From Tritrichomonas musculus (taxonomy: Eukaryota > Parabasalia > Tritrichomonadida > Tritrichomonadidae): a stretch of 64,000 nt of DNA. This document shows, one piece after another, positions 40,652-49,671 of this stretch. Location: NCBI GenBank assembly GCA_039105265.1, contig JAPFFF010000009.1:1302001-1366000 (forward strand), written 5' to 3'. The position numbers were made by a program, and so were the translations under genes. The notes beneath the pieces were generated by a model. It was not told the origin of the DNA and did no database searches. It was given only the letters and a program-made list of their open reading frames with translations. Numbering within the stretch: position 1 is the first letter of the stretch; each line of letters opens with the position of its first letter.

Positions 40652-41923
40652 TTATAAACCTTTTATTAAATCCCTTGCTAGGTCGATATTTTTATCACAC
40701 GCATCATAATTTTGAATGATTTCAAGTTTTGTAATATTAGGAAATTCGCTAAAAAGAGTGTTTAGCTGTTGTTGCTCAGCAAGACTAAACTGTTGCATAA
40801 GACGCTGCGATAAGTCTTCTATCTTTTGATTTGCTGATTGTTGTTGGTAAGTTTGTTGTTGATAAGCTGGCTGTTGATATGCTTGCTGCTGATATGCTTG
40901 CTGTTGATAAGCTTGTTGTTGATAAGATGTCTGTTGGGTGCCTATTCCATTACTAACTGTTGGAAATTGGCCATTGCGTGAGGGAGGAGTAGGATATCCG
41001 CCCATTTGATAATTATTTTGAGGATTGTAAGCAAGTCTTGTAAAATCAATTCTTGATAAATCGACTTCAAGTTGAATTAAAATTTCTTCAGGGTGCTGGT
41101 GCAAAAATTGCTTTTGTTGAGGTGAATAATTTAACTTATCAATTAAAACATGAATTACTGATGGATCACGTATTATCAAATTTTGAAGAGAGGTCATGTC
41201 TGTTTGAGTATTAGCATGTTGAGGAAGAGTTCCATCAATAAGAAAATTAACAGCTGATTGAACATCTCCATTTGTTTGTCGTAATGCATTTATAGCTTGT
41301 TCCCTTTGAAAACCCATTTCCATTACTGATAAAATAGATGTTTCCCATTCATTAGTTCCTTCGGTAGGAGATCTATGATTGCTTGTTGAAGGCTGGTTTA
41401 TTGTACCCGAAAAACCAAGCCCTTGAGTAGTATTTGATCCATGTGGTTGCATATTATGCGTAGGAAGATTTACAGTCCCTCTAAATCCTGAATTTTGCTG
41501 ATATTGAGATCCAGATGATGGAGGATTATACGTATTCGCTGGTGCAACATTCTGATTTCTTGGGGGAGATGAAAATGAATTAGATGGTGGAGGGCCGAAC
41601 TGATTTGCTGATTGTCCTGGTGGACCAAAAGAATTTTGAGGTGGAGGACCAAATGAATTTTGGGGTGGAGGACCAAATGAATTCTGAGGTGGAGGACCAA
41701 ATGAATTTTGAGGTGGAGGTCTGCCAAAATTTGATTGCATATATTGCGGAGGTCCAAAATTATTTGCATTTGAACTTGAGGGAGTGCCCATATTATTTGA
41801 AGGTAAATAATTATTAGGATTTGATTGAGGTTGCTGGTTTTGCTGCAATTGCTGTTGGTTCTGGTTGTTAGGAGGTCCAAAAGAGTTATTAGATGATGGC
41901 AAATTGAAATTGTTTTGAGTCAT
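40652..41923 (-). CDS. Rad23-like UBA protein lacking a UBL domain
   Basis: 423 residues, ATG at 41923. Residues 1-185 are Gln/Asn/Pro-rich with a PPPQNSFG octapeptide repeated four to five times (about 70-102). Residues 193-231 are a canonical UBA domain (WETSILSVMEMGFQREQAIN, NGDVQSAVNFLIDG). Residues about 246-294 (LQNLIIRDPSVIHVLID to QLEVDLSRIDF) look like the STI1/XPC-binding helix bundle of Rad23. After a QQAYQ repeat, residues 369-423 form a second UBA/CUE-like bundle. Rad23 and Dsk2 shuttle ubiquitinated proteins to the proteasome through an N-terminal UBL. None is present here, so this protein would bind ubiquitin chains without that proteasome docking domain. The order UBA-XPCB-UBA supports the call. 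Confidence 0.6.
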   Translation of the reverse strand: MTQNNFNLPSSNNSFGPPNNQNQQQLQQNQQPQSNPNNYLPSNNMGTPSSSNANNFGPPQYMQSNFGRPPPQNSFGPPPQNSFGPPPQNSFGPPPQNSFGPPGQSANQFGPPPSNSFSSPPRNQNVAPANTYNPPSSGSQYQQNSGFRGTVNLPTHNMQPHGSNTTQGLGFSGTINQPSTSNHRSPTEGTNEWETSILSVMEMGFQREQAINALRQTNGDVQSAVNFLIDGTLPQHANTQTDMTSLQNLIIRDPSVIHVLIDKLNYSPQQKQFLHQHPEEILIQLEVDLSRIDFTRLAYNPQNNYQMGGYPTPPSRNGQFPTVSNGIGTQQTSYQQQAYQQQAYQQQAYQQPAYQQQTYQQQSANQKIEDLSQRLMQQFSLAEQQQLNTLFSEFPNITKLEIIQNYDACDKNIDLARDLIKGL

Positions 41924-42096
41924 TTATATTAAAATTTTGAAAAATTTAGATAAAAAATTTCCAAAATTTAAATATGTCATAAAAACATATAAAAATAGTT
42001 TAGCATGGTTTAACTAAATATTTACAAATCTACGTTTATATAATATATTATATATATAATAGAGATACAGAAATTTTTTCAATTTGATTATAATTC

Positions 42097-42867
42097 TTAT
42101 GTTGCTTTTGGGAAGGTTAAAGGGGGTGGTCTAAAACTTTCCTTTGCTTTTGTATCTGCAGTTGGATTTTGGGTGGTTGCTGTGGTTGTTGAAGAATTTT
42201 GAACAGTTAATGGACTTTGAGCTGCAGCTTGTCCAGTTGATGGATTTTGGGTTGTAGATTGTCCAAATATTGGATTTTGAGTTGTAGATTGTCCAAGCAA
42301 TGGGCTTTGAGTTGTAGGTTGCCTCATTGATGGAATTGAGTTTGGAGATTGACCAGTTTTTGCAGCTTGTGGAATAGACGGAGCACCATCTGATGAAGGC
42401 GTAGATTCATCTTCAATAATAATTTCCTCTGGATATATAGGAGTTCTTGGTGCAATTTCTTCGCGAATGATATTGTATGAGGCAATTTGAGGATTCCATG
42501 GTGATTGTAAATGCTTTTTATCTTTTTTCTTTGTAACTTCTCTTACTCTTATAGGTTTTCTAATAAAATCAGATTGAGATGCCAGAAAATCAGATGAATT
42601 TATCTTTGGTTCCATAACCTTTCTTAGTGCTTCTGAAAAATCGAGAGGTGTTTGAGGATGAAAGTTGTAGATTGCATTTACATTTGAACGTATTGGTTTC
42701 TGTGGATCGGAAAATTGTTGAGATGTTGGAAATAGGTCAACAGTCTTATGACTAAAAATTGAACTTTTTACAAGTGATCTGAGTTCAATCATTGATTGAC
42801 TTTTACTTAGTAAAAAATACAAGAAAAAGAAAAAAGTGAAAATAATGAAAATAATACCAGAAATCAT
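42097..42867 (-). CDS. Hypothetical protein, hydrophobic N-terminus and Gln/Thr/Pro tail
   Basis: 256 residues from the ATG at 42867. The first 20 residues (MISGIIFIIFTFFFFLYFLL) would make a membrane anchor. A later ATG (Met-26, SQSMIELRSL) would give a soluble protein, and the sequence does not settle which is used. The middle has conserved-looking stretches (FIRKPIRVREVTKKKDKK, SPWNPQIASYNIIREEIAPR). The last 90 residues repeat GQSTTQNP-like units. No family is recognised. It shares a 77-bp divergent promoter region with the coiled-coil gene at 42945. Confidence 0.55.
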   Translation of the reverse strand: MISGIIFIIFTFFFFLYFLLSKSQSMIELRSLVKSSIFSHKTVDLFPTSQQFSDPQKPIRSNVNAIYNFHPQTPLDFSEALRKVMEPKINSSDFLASQSDFIRKPIRVREVTKKKDKKHLQSPWNPQIASYNIIREEIAPRTPIYPEEIIIEDESTPSSDGAPSIPQAAKTGQSPNSIPSMRQPTTQSPLLGQSTTQNPIFGQSTTQNPSTGQAAAQSPLTVQNSSTTTATTQNPTADTKAKESFRPPPLTFPKAT

Positions 42868-42944
42868 TTGTACTAAAAAGAGCTAAGGTGAAATAGTATT
42901 GACCAAATTTTCTAAGAAAAATACGTTTATTAATTTTAAATTTA

Positions 42945-43361
42945 ATGGATTTTAATCAGAATACATCGCCAACCGCATCGCCAGTAAGAAAACAACCAAG
43001 AATTGTCGAAGATGATAAAAAAGAACAAAGAATGGAATTAAGAAAAAAAGCTTCTACTCTTCAAAAATATGTTCATTTCGAAGCATCTATCCGTCCACAC
43101 ATTATTAAACTTACAAAAGATATAGATGATTTGGTTTCACAATTGGATGAAATCGATGCCAGTGTTAAATTAATGCAAGATAATATTAAAAAAGAACAGG
43201 AAATTCAAAAAAATGCAAATTTTTCAGAAGAAGATAAAAGCGAAAGAGAATCAAAGATTCAAGAAATTTTAGCGCTTGAAGATGATATAAAACGGCTTTT
43301 AATAGAAAAAGAAAAATATATATCAAGATCAAAGCGAATTTCACAAGAAAATCAAGGATAG
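42945..43361 (+). CDS. Small coiled-coil protein
   Basis: 138 residues from the ATG at 42945, just 77 bp from the oppositely oriented neighbour. After a short N-terminal tail with SPTASPVRKQPR, residues 30-135 are charged heptad-type helix (for example DDLVSQLDEIDASVKLMQD and LEDDIKRLLIEKEKYI). The form suits a structural or kinetochore/cytoskeletal adaptor subunit. No family is recognised, and function cannot be given. Confidence 0.65.
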   Translation: MDFNQNTSPTASPVRKQPRIVEDDKKEQRMELRKKASTLQKYVHFEASIRPHIIKLTKDIDDLVSQLDEIDASVKLMQDNIKKEQEIQKNANFSEEDKSERESKIQEILALEDDIKRLLIEKEKYISRSKRISQENQG

Positions 43362-43671
43362 CTATATCAAGAAAACTTATAAAAGTGTATTTTATAAAAG
43401 TGTTTATAGTTAATAATTATATGAAATTTTATTTCTTTGCAACGATATAATAATTTTTGGAAACCAATATTGGGTTGTCTTTTGAAGCTATTTTATTTAT
43501 CGCCAAATAAATGAGGTAGCACATTATCGAATAATATTAATTTTTATTTTTTGGAATTTTCTTAAATAGTATTGATAATCAAATGAAGAATATCTCGACT
43601 TAGGGAATGGGCAGAAAAATTAAATTCATTTTGTTAAAGTGATAGTATAAAAATAATAACATAAAAAATAA
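43362..43671. other. Convergent intergenic spacer
   Basis: 310 bases, AT-rich, nothing recognised. Confidence 0.45.
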
Positions 43672-44667
43672 TCATTGGTTTGTTTGACTTTGTTGAACAG
43701 GTTGAGTTTGTTGAACAGGTTGAGTTTGTTGAGCTGGTTGAGTTTGTTGAGCTGGTTGAGTTTGTTGAACAGGTTGAGTTTGTTGAATAGGTTGAGTTTG
43801 TTGAGCTGGTTGAGTTTGTTGAGCTGGTTGAGTTTGTTGAATAGGTTGAGTTTGTTGAACAGGTTGAGTTTGTTGAATAGGTTGAGTTTGTTGAATAGGT
43901 TGAGTTTGTTGAGCTGGTTGAGTTTGTTGAACAGGTTGAGTTTGTTGAACAGGTTGAGTTTGTTGAGCTGGTTGAGTTTGTTGAATAGGTTGAGTTTGTT
44001 GAATAGGTTGAGTTTGTTGAACAGGTTGAGTTTGTTGAACAGGTTGAGTTTGTTGAACAGGTTGAGTTTGTTGAACAGGTTGTGCTTGTTGAGTAGATAT
44101 CGCTGATTGTACTTGTTGGGCTAGCTGCATTTGCTGGGATTGTTGTTCTTGCTGCGTGGGATGACCAGATTGATTTGATTGAAATGGTCGATTAAGTGGA
44201 GTTTGTTTATCATCTGTTCTTATGTTTTCTTGGTTTGCTTTTGCTTGATCTTCAGCTGAATAATCTATAATTTTCCCTTCATTTATTAGTTTTTGAATAA
44301 TAATTGCGATTTCTTTTTTAGTAATATCGACAAGAATCTTTCTCATCTTCCTTAAAAAGCTATCGCCAAGTGGCTTTCTTGTGTTATGTGAATGTTCAAT
44401 AAGAAGATTTTCTAAAAAATCAGGTGGCTTCTCAGCAATTTCTTGATTTGAGTATGTAACTTTTGGAAGGCGTGATCCAACTACTGGGTGTGGCTTTTCC
44501 TGCTGTTCTTTAATAAAATTTTCGTTTAATCGCAATGTAGGATAAATATTTTTCTTATTTTTATTAGTATTAATATCAAGCGCCATTCCTTGAAATTGAG
44601 CTTGATATTCTTCAAGAATACCCATGATATTTTGTAAAGATTCTGCAAGAAAGCCAATCGATTGCAT
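43672..44667 (-). CDS. Gln-rich hexapeptide-repeat protein
   Basis: 331 residues from the ATG at 44667. The N-terminal 150 residues are ordered and mostly helical (MQSIGFLAESLQNIMGILEE, PPDFLENLLIEHS, KKEIAIIIQKLINEGKII). A Gln-rich linker follows, then about 22 tandem QTQP(V/I/A)Q units to the end. N-terminal helical domain plus Gln tract is a layout seen in Mediator and other transcription cofactors. That is only an analogy, and no family is recognised. Its repeats also read open on the other strand, which is a shadow. Confidence 0.65.
   Translation of the reverse strand: MQSIGFLAESLQNIMGILEEYQAQFQGMALDINTNKNKKNIYPTLRLNENFIKEQQEKPHPVVGSRLPKVTYSNQEIAEKPPDFLENLLIEHSHNTRKPLGDSFLRKMRKILVDITKKEIAIIIQKLINEGKIIDYSAEDQAKANQENIRTDDKQTPLNRPFQSNQSGHPTQQEQQSQQMQLAQQVQSAISTQQAQPVQQTQPVQQTQPVQQTQPVQQTQPIQQTQPIQQTQPAQQTQPVQQTQPVQQTQPAQQTQPIQQTQPIQQTQPVQQTQPIQQTQPAQQTQPAQQTQPIQQTQPVQQTQPAQQTQPAQQTQPVQQTQPVQQSQTNQ
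43690..44085. repeat. 18-bp coding tandem repeat
   Basis: About 22 copies of an 18-bp unit (TTGAACAGGTTGAGTTTG and variants with 'ataggt' or 'gctggt') encode QTQPxQ. Variation is almost confined to one codon (Val, Ile or Ala). That points to recent slippage or to selection on the other positions. Confidence 0.92.
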
Positions 44668-45094
44668 TTAATAATGTTATAAAAAAAAAAAAAAATAACC
44701 TATATCTTTGTAGAAATTTAAATAAATACTTTTAATTTCATAATTTATATACATATATAATATTTTTAAGAATAAATGTAAATCAAATCAATTATTTATA
44801 AAGTATTAATAAAGATTTTTATATTTATTTATATTTAATTGAAATATTGATCGTTTTTTCCAATATTTTGTTTTAAAATTTCTTGATCAATTTCTTTAAA
44901 AATACATTAAAATTTATTGATATAGAGTATAAAATTGATTTATAATATAAAAATCAATATTTTTCATTAACTTATTATGAATTATTAGCTTTCAATATAA
45001 AATAATTATCATAAGAAACAAATATAGAAAGTAATAGAGATTTATTAATATGAGTTATTTATTATATTTAATATAAAACAAACAAGTATATGTC
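44668..45094. other. Intergenic spacer
   Basis: AT-rich, with an A14 run at 44681. No feature is recognised. Confidence 0.45.
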
Positions 45095-47947
45095 TCATAA
45101 GGAGAAAAATGCGAATAATTCATTATTTCCATCAAGAGCATCTAAGATATTTTCATTATCTAGCAATAATCTATAATTATCTTTCTGAATTATATCATTT
45201 TGAATTAAAATATTCAAATTATTAATTTCACAACCAATATAATCTGAAATTTTCTTTTTCGCATGAATGCATGATTCGTCGAATTTAATACCGATGAAAA
45301 AAGGGTTTCCAAAAAATATCATTTTATTTCCATCTTTGATGCACTGGGTCACCTTTAAAATGATAATATCATCTTCCAATTGATCTTTTGGTATTTCGTC
45401 TATTTGAAGAATGCTTTTATTGTCATGAATAAAATCATTTTCATTTAGCAATGATATTATTCTAGATTGAAAGACCAAATAAAATCTCAATTTTTTATTG
45501 ATAGGAATTATATTGTTGTTTATCAAATGTTTTTGAATGATTTTTAATGGTTCTTTTTTATCTATTACGAATTTGATCTGTTTATCATTATAGTGTATTT
45601 CAATTTCCATTTGATCTTCTTTTTTAATCTCCTTCGTTTGTTTGTAAAAAATAAAATAAAGATCTGTTTGACTGTTTCCTTTTTGAAGGTAAATTTTCAT
45701 TATTTCATCATCTAAAAATTCCCTTTTATCAAACAAAAGAATTGTGTCTTCGAATGGATTAAAAGAAAAGCCTGCGTTTGTAGCAATAAAATTTTTTAAA
45801 TGCAAGAGTGAACTTCCCTTTTTTATACAAATTTTAAATAACGGTTTTTTTGTATTTGAATAATTAAAAATTGAAAAAGTGACCTGATTCAATTTGTAAT
45901 CCATATATGAGTCAAACATATCAAAATTGACATCTTTAACGTCTTTATATTCAATTATATCGTCAGTTTCATTTTGATCATCATCTTTGATATTTATTTT
46001 TAAATCATGAAACGAAATTTTATTATCAGGTTGACTTTGAATGATTAAAAATAGTCCATTAGAAATCAATGAATAATGAATGAAAGTTTCTGATGAATCA
46101 TTTAAAGGAATAATTTTTTCTTTTGTGAAAGCAAAAGAAATTAAATGAATATTTTTATTGAAATATTTTTGAGAGACAACTTTTTCAATAGATGAAATTC
46201 TGTCAGTGTAACAAAATTGATGACTTCCTAAATAAAATAATTTTTGTTTTGTATCAGGAATGTAAATTACTAAAAAAGCTAAAAAATGATTTGAATCAAT
46301 TAGTAATAATTCTGACTCAGAAATGTCTTGAACGAACCAACAACGGTTTTCGTTCTTTTTCAATTTTTGTTTTTTATCAAAAACGTTTAATAACGAATCA
46401 TCATGAACGTTCCAAATACGAATTCGATTTGGATCTTTATTAAATCCTGATGCAATAGTTTTGTAAACCTCAGAAAAAGTTGTTCCCACATTGAAAGGAA
46501 AAGATTTTCTTGACTTAATATTCAAAAATAACGGTTTATTTTTCTGTAAGTTGTTGATGATTCCTTCTTCATTATTCATGTAGAATTGAATTGGCGGCTC
46601 TTTCTGAACTTTATATTTGTAATCTTCAATATTTTTGGGAATTGTTAACAATGATTTGCTGAACAATTCGTCCTTCTTACTAACGTTGACATAGAGCAGC
46701 ATGTATGCGTTCATTCTATTCATTCCGTAGCACAAATCAAAAACGTTTTCTTTATTAATTTTGTAAACTTTATTGTCATCAAATTCATACCAGACACCTT
46801 TCAAATCAGGATTAATAAATGACACGTAATGGCCAGAGTCCATCGTGCCGATATGTGCAATGATTGCATACAATTGATAATCAGATTTGCAGCAATCAAT
46901 TCCACATTCGTCCAAACTCAAAATCTCAGGAAAAGTCATAATTGAATTCAATTTCTCATACTGCTTCGATTTATCGTTGAACCAAAACCTTCTCAGTACT
47001 AATGTGAAGACATCGGGAATCTTTACAAAACTTATTTGCTTCACTTGTTCCTCTTTAAATCGACTGTCATAATAACTGAAGGGATAAATGAATGATTGAA
47101 ATGATTCAGTAATGTTTCCAAGTCCTTCTACTTTAAGCATAACTTGAATAAACTTCTCTTTCAATTGTTCAATAATTCGCAAGTTTTCATTTTTAACGGT
47201 TATGTTGAATTCACCCTCAAAAAGTGAAAATGGGGCACCTTTAATTATCCTTTCAAAAAAAAATTTGTAAAATTCTGAAACATCTTGACTGGTACAAACG
47301 GTCGCCCGATCCCATCCAAGAGAATTAGTTAGATGTCGGGTGGATCGTCTGTATTTCCGTAATTGAAGATCGCGAAATAATAATTGAAGGCAAAAAGTGG
47401 CATTTGATTCATCGTTTTCAACTTTTTCTTGAAAAATTAATTTTCGAAACTTTTTCAAATGAAAAAGTACTTGAAGTAACGAGTTTAAATAGCATGTAGC
47501 ACCTTGATTTGGTAACCCTAAATAATCTTCGGTCGTTTGGAGAAAGTAATTGCCAATTTTGGCTTGTTTTTTTGAGTCTTCAATATCTTTCGAATTAGAC
47601 TTAGTAGATTGAATTTGAAAGCCTATTTCATATAAAGTGCTCGTAATATATTCGCTGGCTTCTTTTAGACATATTATATAATCTTTTTGGCCTTTATCAA
47701 ATCTAATATTTAATTTTATGATATTGCGATTCGGTTGGAAATTGTGGATTTGTATTGAATAATATGCTAAATTTAGTTTATTTCTTTCAATTGATATCTT
47801 TAATTGATTTTTAGATAAAGAAATTATAAATTTAAATTTAACTTGTCCAAGAGAATAAAATTTTGTTGAATATGGTTTATTATTATATAAGTATGATATT
47901 GGAAAGCGTTCATGAATGTTTAATGTTTCTTCTTTGTAATTCATCAT
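45095..47947 (-). CDS. USP7-like ubiquitin C-terminal hydrolase (family C19)
   Basis: 950 residues from the ATG at 47947. A TTG three codons upstream is open but unlikely, and a second ATG follows at once. Residues 1-115 form a beta-rich N-terminal domain that could correspond to the USP7 MATH/TRAF position. The catalytic domain spans about 140-425. Its Cys box is LGLPNQGATCYLNSLLQVLF (Cys about 152), QDVSEFYKFFF is the second motif, and AHIGTMDSGHYVSFINPDL is the His box (His about 373). WYEFDDNKVYKI supplies the Asp. All catalytic residues are present. The C-terminal half contains ubiquitin-like folds, including DPNRIRIWNVHDDSLLNVF as in USP7 HUBL1. It should remove ubiquitin in nucleus or cytosol. 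A CCTTTTT box lies about 20 bases upstream. Confidence 0.82.
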   Translation of the reverse strand: MMNYKEETLNIHERFPISYLYNNKPYSTKFYSLGQVKFKFIISLSKNQLKISIERNKLNLAYYSIQIHNFQPNRNIIKLNIRFDKGQKDYIICLKEASEYITSTLYEIGFQIQSTKSNSKDIEDSKKQAKIGNYFLQTTEDYLGLPNQGATCYLNSLLQVLFHLKKFRKLIFQEKVENDESNATFCLQLLFRDLQLRKYRRSTRHLTNSLGWDRATVCTSQDVSEFYKFFFERIIKGAPFSLFEGEFNITVKNENLRIIEQLKEKFIQVMLKVEGLGNITESFQSFIYPFSYYDSRFKEEQVKQISFVKIPDVFTLVLRRFWFNDKSKQYEKLNSIMTFPEILSLDECGIDCCKSDYQLYAIIAHIGTMDSGHYVSFINPDLKGVWYEFDDNKVYKINKENVFDLCYGMNRMNAYMLLYVNVSKKDELFSKSLLTIPKNIEDYKYKVQKEPPIQFYMNNEEGIINNLQKNKPLFLNIKSRKSFPFNVGTTFSEVYKTIASGFNKDPNRIRIWNVHDDSLLNVFDKKQKLKKNENRCWFVQDISESELLLIDSNHFLAFLVIYIPDTKQKLFYLGSHQFCYTDRISSIEKVVSQKYFNKNIHLISFAFTKEKIIPLNDSSETFIHYSLISNGLFLIIQSQPDNKISFHDLKINIKDDDQNETDDIIEYKDVKDVNFDMFDSYMDYKLNQVTFSIFNYSNTKKPLFKICIKKGSSLLHLKNFIATNAGFSFNPFEDTILLFDKREFLDDEIMKIYLQKGNSQTDLYFIFYKQTKEIKKEDQMEIEIHYNDKQIKFVIDKKEPLKIIQKHLINNNIIPINKKLRFYLVFQSRIISLLNENDFIHDNKSILQIDEIPKDQLEDDIIILKVTQCIKDGNKMIFFGNPFFIGIKFDESCIHAKKKISDYIGCEINNLNILIQNDIIQKDNYRLLLDNENILDALDGNNELFAFFSL

Positions 47948-48807
47948 CTTTTCCAATGTATTAAAAAGGCCAAATTATTTCAGAAAATTAATCTTTAAAA
48001 AAAAATGGGATTATCTCAATGTTTAAAAATATTTCATTGCACTTTTATATATAATATGTTTTTAAAGAAAGTTTATTTTATTTTTTAAACTGAAATAAAT
48101 CAGATATGCAAAATTTTTAAAAATCAGAAGTAATATCAATCTACATGAAACCGAATTAAATGATATTATTTAAAGAATTGCCATTCTAAGATTTACATTA
48201 TGCATTGAGCTAGCTTTGAACGTTCAGATTAAATAATTGTAAGAGAAGTTAAAAAATAATAGATTACAGTAATGAATGCAAAAAAAATTCTTTTTACTAC
48301 TTTGAATAGTTTTATAATTTCATAAAATTAAGCTTCGATTTTGTTAAAGTTATAATTTTTTGGATATCTATCAAATCCAAGATATCTGTAACAGAAGCAT
48401 TAACAAAAACTTCATATGGAATGATTAGTATGCTAAATCACTCAATATTTTCTCAATCTTGATCAATTTAGCATATTTATAATTCATTTTGGATATCTTC
48501 TAGCTAAATAACTTCTTGATAATTAAGAAATCGTAATTATTCTCTAGTTGTGACATATGTGTTTTCGGACTTAGTTTTCTTGTATCAAAAAAAAATTGAA
48601 TTATAAGTCATTTTATTATTATAAAAAAGAATGGCACCAAAAAGTAGAAAAAACACTAAAATGACTTAATTTTCCATTTTTGAATATGGAAAAAAAAATT
48701 GAATAAAAAAATTTTTAAAAATTGAGTTAGACAAAAATATTTTTTTGAATGAAGTCAAAATCTCTCACATCACCAAAGGTTTTTAGATCATTATTTATTT
48801 ATCGAGC
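47948..48807. other. Divergent intergenic region
   Basis: 860 bases, AT-rich. It holds the promoters of the USP7-like gene and of the repeat protein. No other feature is recognised. Confidence 0.45.
48788..48793 (+). promoter_or_regulatory. Inr-like TCATTA
   Basis: TCATTA matches the trichomonad initiator TCAYTW. Its A lies 18 bases before the ATG at 48808. Confidence 0.4.
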
Positions 48808-49560
48808 ATGGCAAAGAAGCAAGATACTGGTTTTTTAGATACTAAATCGTTTAAAGAAATGAGGAGTTGGTTAGATTGCAAGCCAATATTGGAGCACCTC
48901 AACCTCTACAAAAAGGTCATTGTAGAAGCAAATGGAGGACAGTTCAAAAGAGATAACTATCGTCTCAAGACAGATTTCTGTCGGGCTTTTGATTCAGACT
49001 GGGGAAAATATCGCCCAATTATTAAAGATATTATCTCTTTTTGCTACAAGAGAGGTACCGCTCCAAAGCTTCCTGATGCTAAATCGCTCCTTGATGATTT
49101 GATCGACTACATCAAGATGAAATATAATAGCCAGCCAAACCAGCATCAAGAGTTTGAACAAAATGATCAGCAAGATCAAGTATTAGAACTGAATGAACAG
49201 CAAGGCCAAGGTTTTGGATTTTATGATCAGCAAGATCAAGTATTTGAACTGAATGAACAGCAGGATCAAAGTAATGCATTTTATGATCAGCAAGGCCAAG
49301 GTTTTGGATTTTATGATCAGCAAGATCAAGTTTTTGAACTGAATGAACAGCAGGATCAAAGTAATGCATTTTATGATCAGCAAGGCCAAGGTTTTGGATT
49401 TTATGATCAGCAAGATCAAGTTTTTGAACTGAATGAACTGCAAGGCCAAGGTGATGAATTTTATTATCAGCAAGGCCAAGGTTTTGGATTTTATGATCAG
49501 CAAGGCCAAGGTTTTGGATTTTATGATCAGCAAGATCAAACTTTTGGATTACAGCTTTAA
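48808..49560 (+). CDS. Prion-like Gln/Tyr/Phe repeat protein
   Basis: 250 residues from the ATG at 48808, preceded by a TCATTA initiator. Residues 1-110 are an ordered, basic, helical domain (FKEMRSWLDCKPILEHLNLY, KRDNYRLKTDFCRAFD, YRPIIKDIISFCYKRGTAPK) of unknown family. Residues 115-250 are tandem decapeptides: FYDQQGQGFG, FYDQQDQVFE and LNEQQDQSNA. These recur in a fixed 30-residue order. Aromatic residues spaced every ten in a Gln/Gly-rich chain are typical of proteins that form condensates or fibres. That inference rests on composition only. Confidence 0.7.
   Translation: MAKKQDTGFLDTKSFKEMRSWLDCKPILEHLNLYKKVIVEANGGQFKRDNYRLKTDFCRAFDSDWGKYRPIIKDIISFCYKRGTAPKLPDAKSLLDDLIDYIKMKYNSQPNQHQEFEQNDQQDQVLELNEQQGQGFGFYDQQDQVFELNEQQDQSNAFYDQQGQGFGFYDQQDQVFELNEQQDQSNAFYDQQGQGFGFYDQQDQVFELNELQGQGDEFYYQQGQGFGFYDQQGQGFGFYDQQDQTFGLQL
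49147..49548. repeat. 30-bp / 90-bp coding tandem repeat
   Basis: Units of 30 bp ending '..ttttatgatcagcaaggcca' or '..gatcaagtttttgaactg' are arranged in a 90-bp higher-order period, with near identity between the second and third 90-bp copies. The opposite strand is also open, without meaning. Confidence 0.88.
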
Positions 49561-49671
49561 TGGGCAGTATTTTTGGGGATAAAGATCATTCATTAATAAA
49601 AAAAATTGATAATAAAATGGTTATAATTTTTTTATATGGTTATATTTAATAAAATCTTTTAATTCCTTAAA

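Noticed and set aside
43675-44106. 143-codon Leu-rich plus-strand ORF
   Set aside because: Antisense of the 18-bp QTQPxQ repeat, with no independent coding sign.
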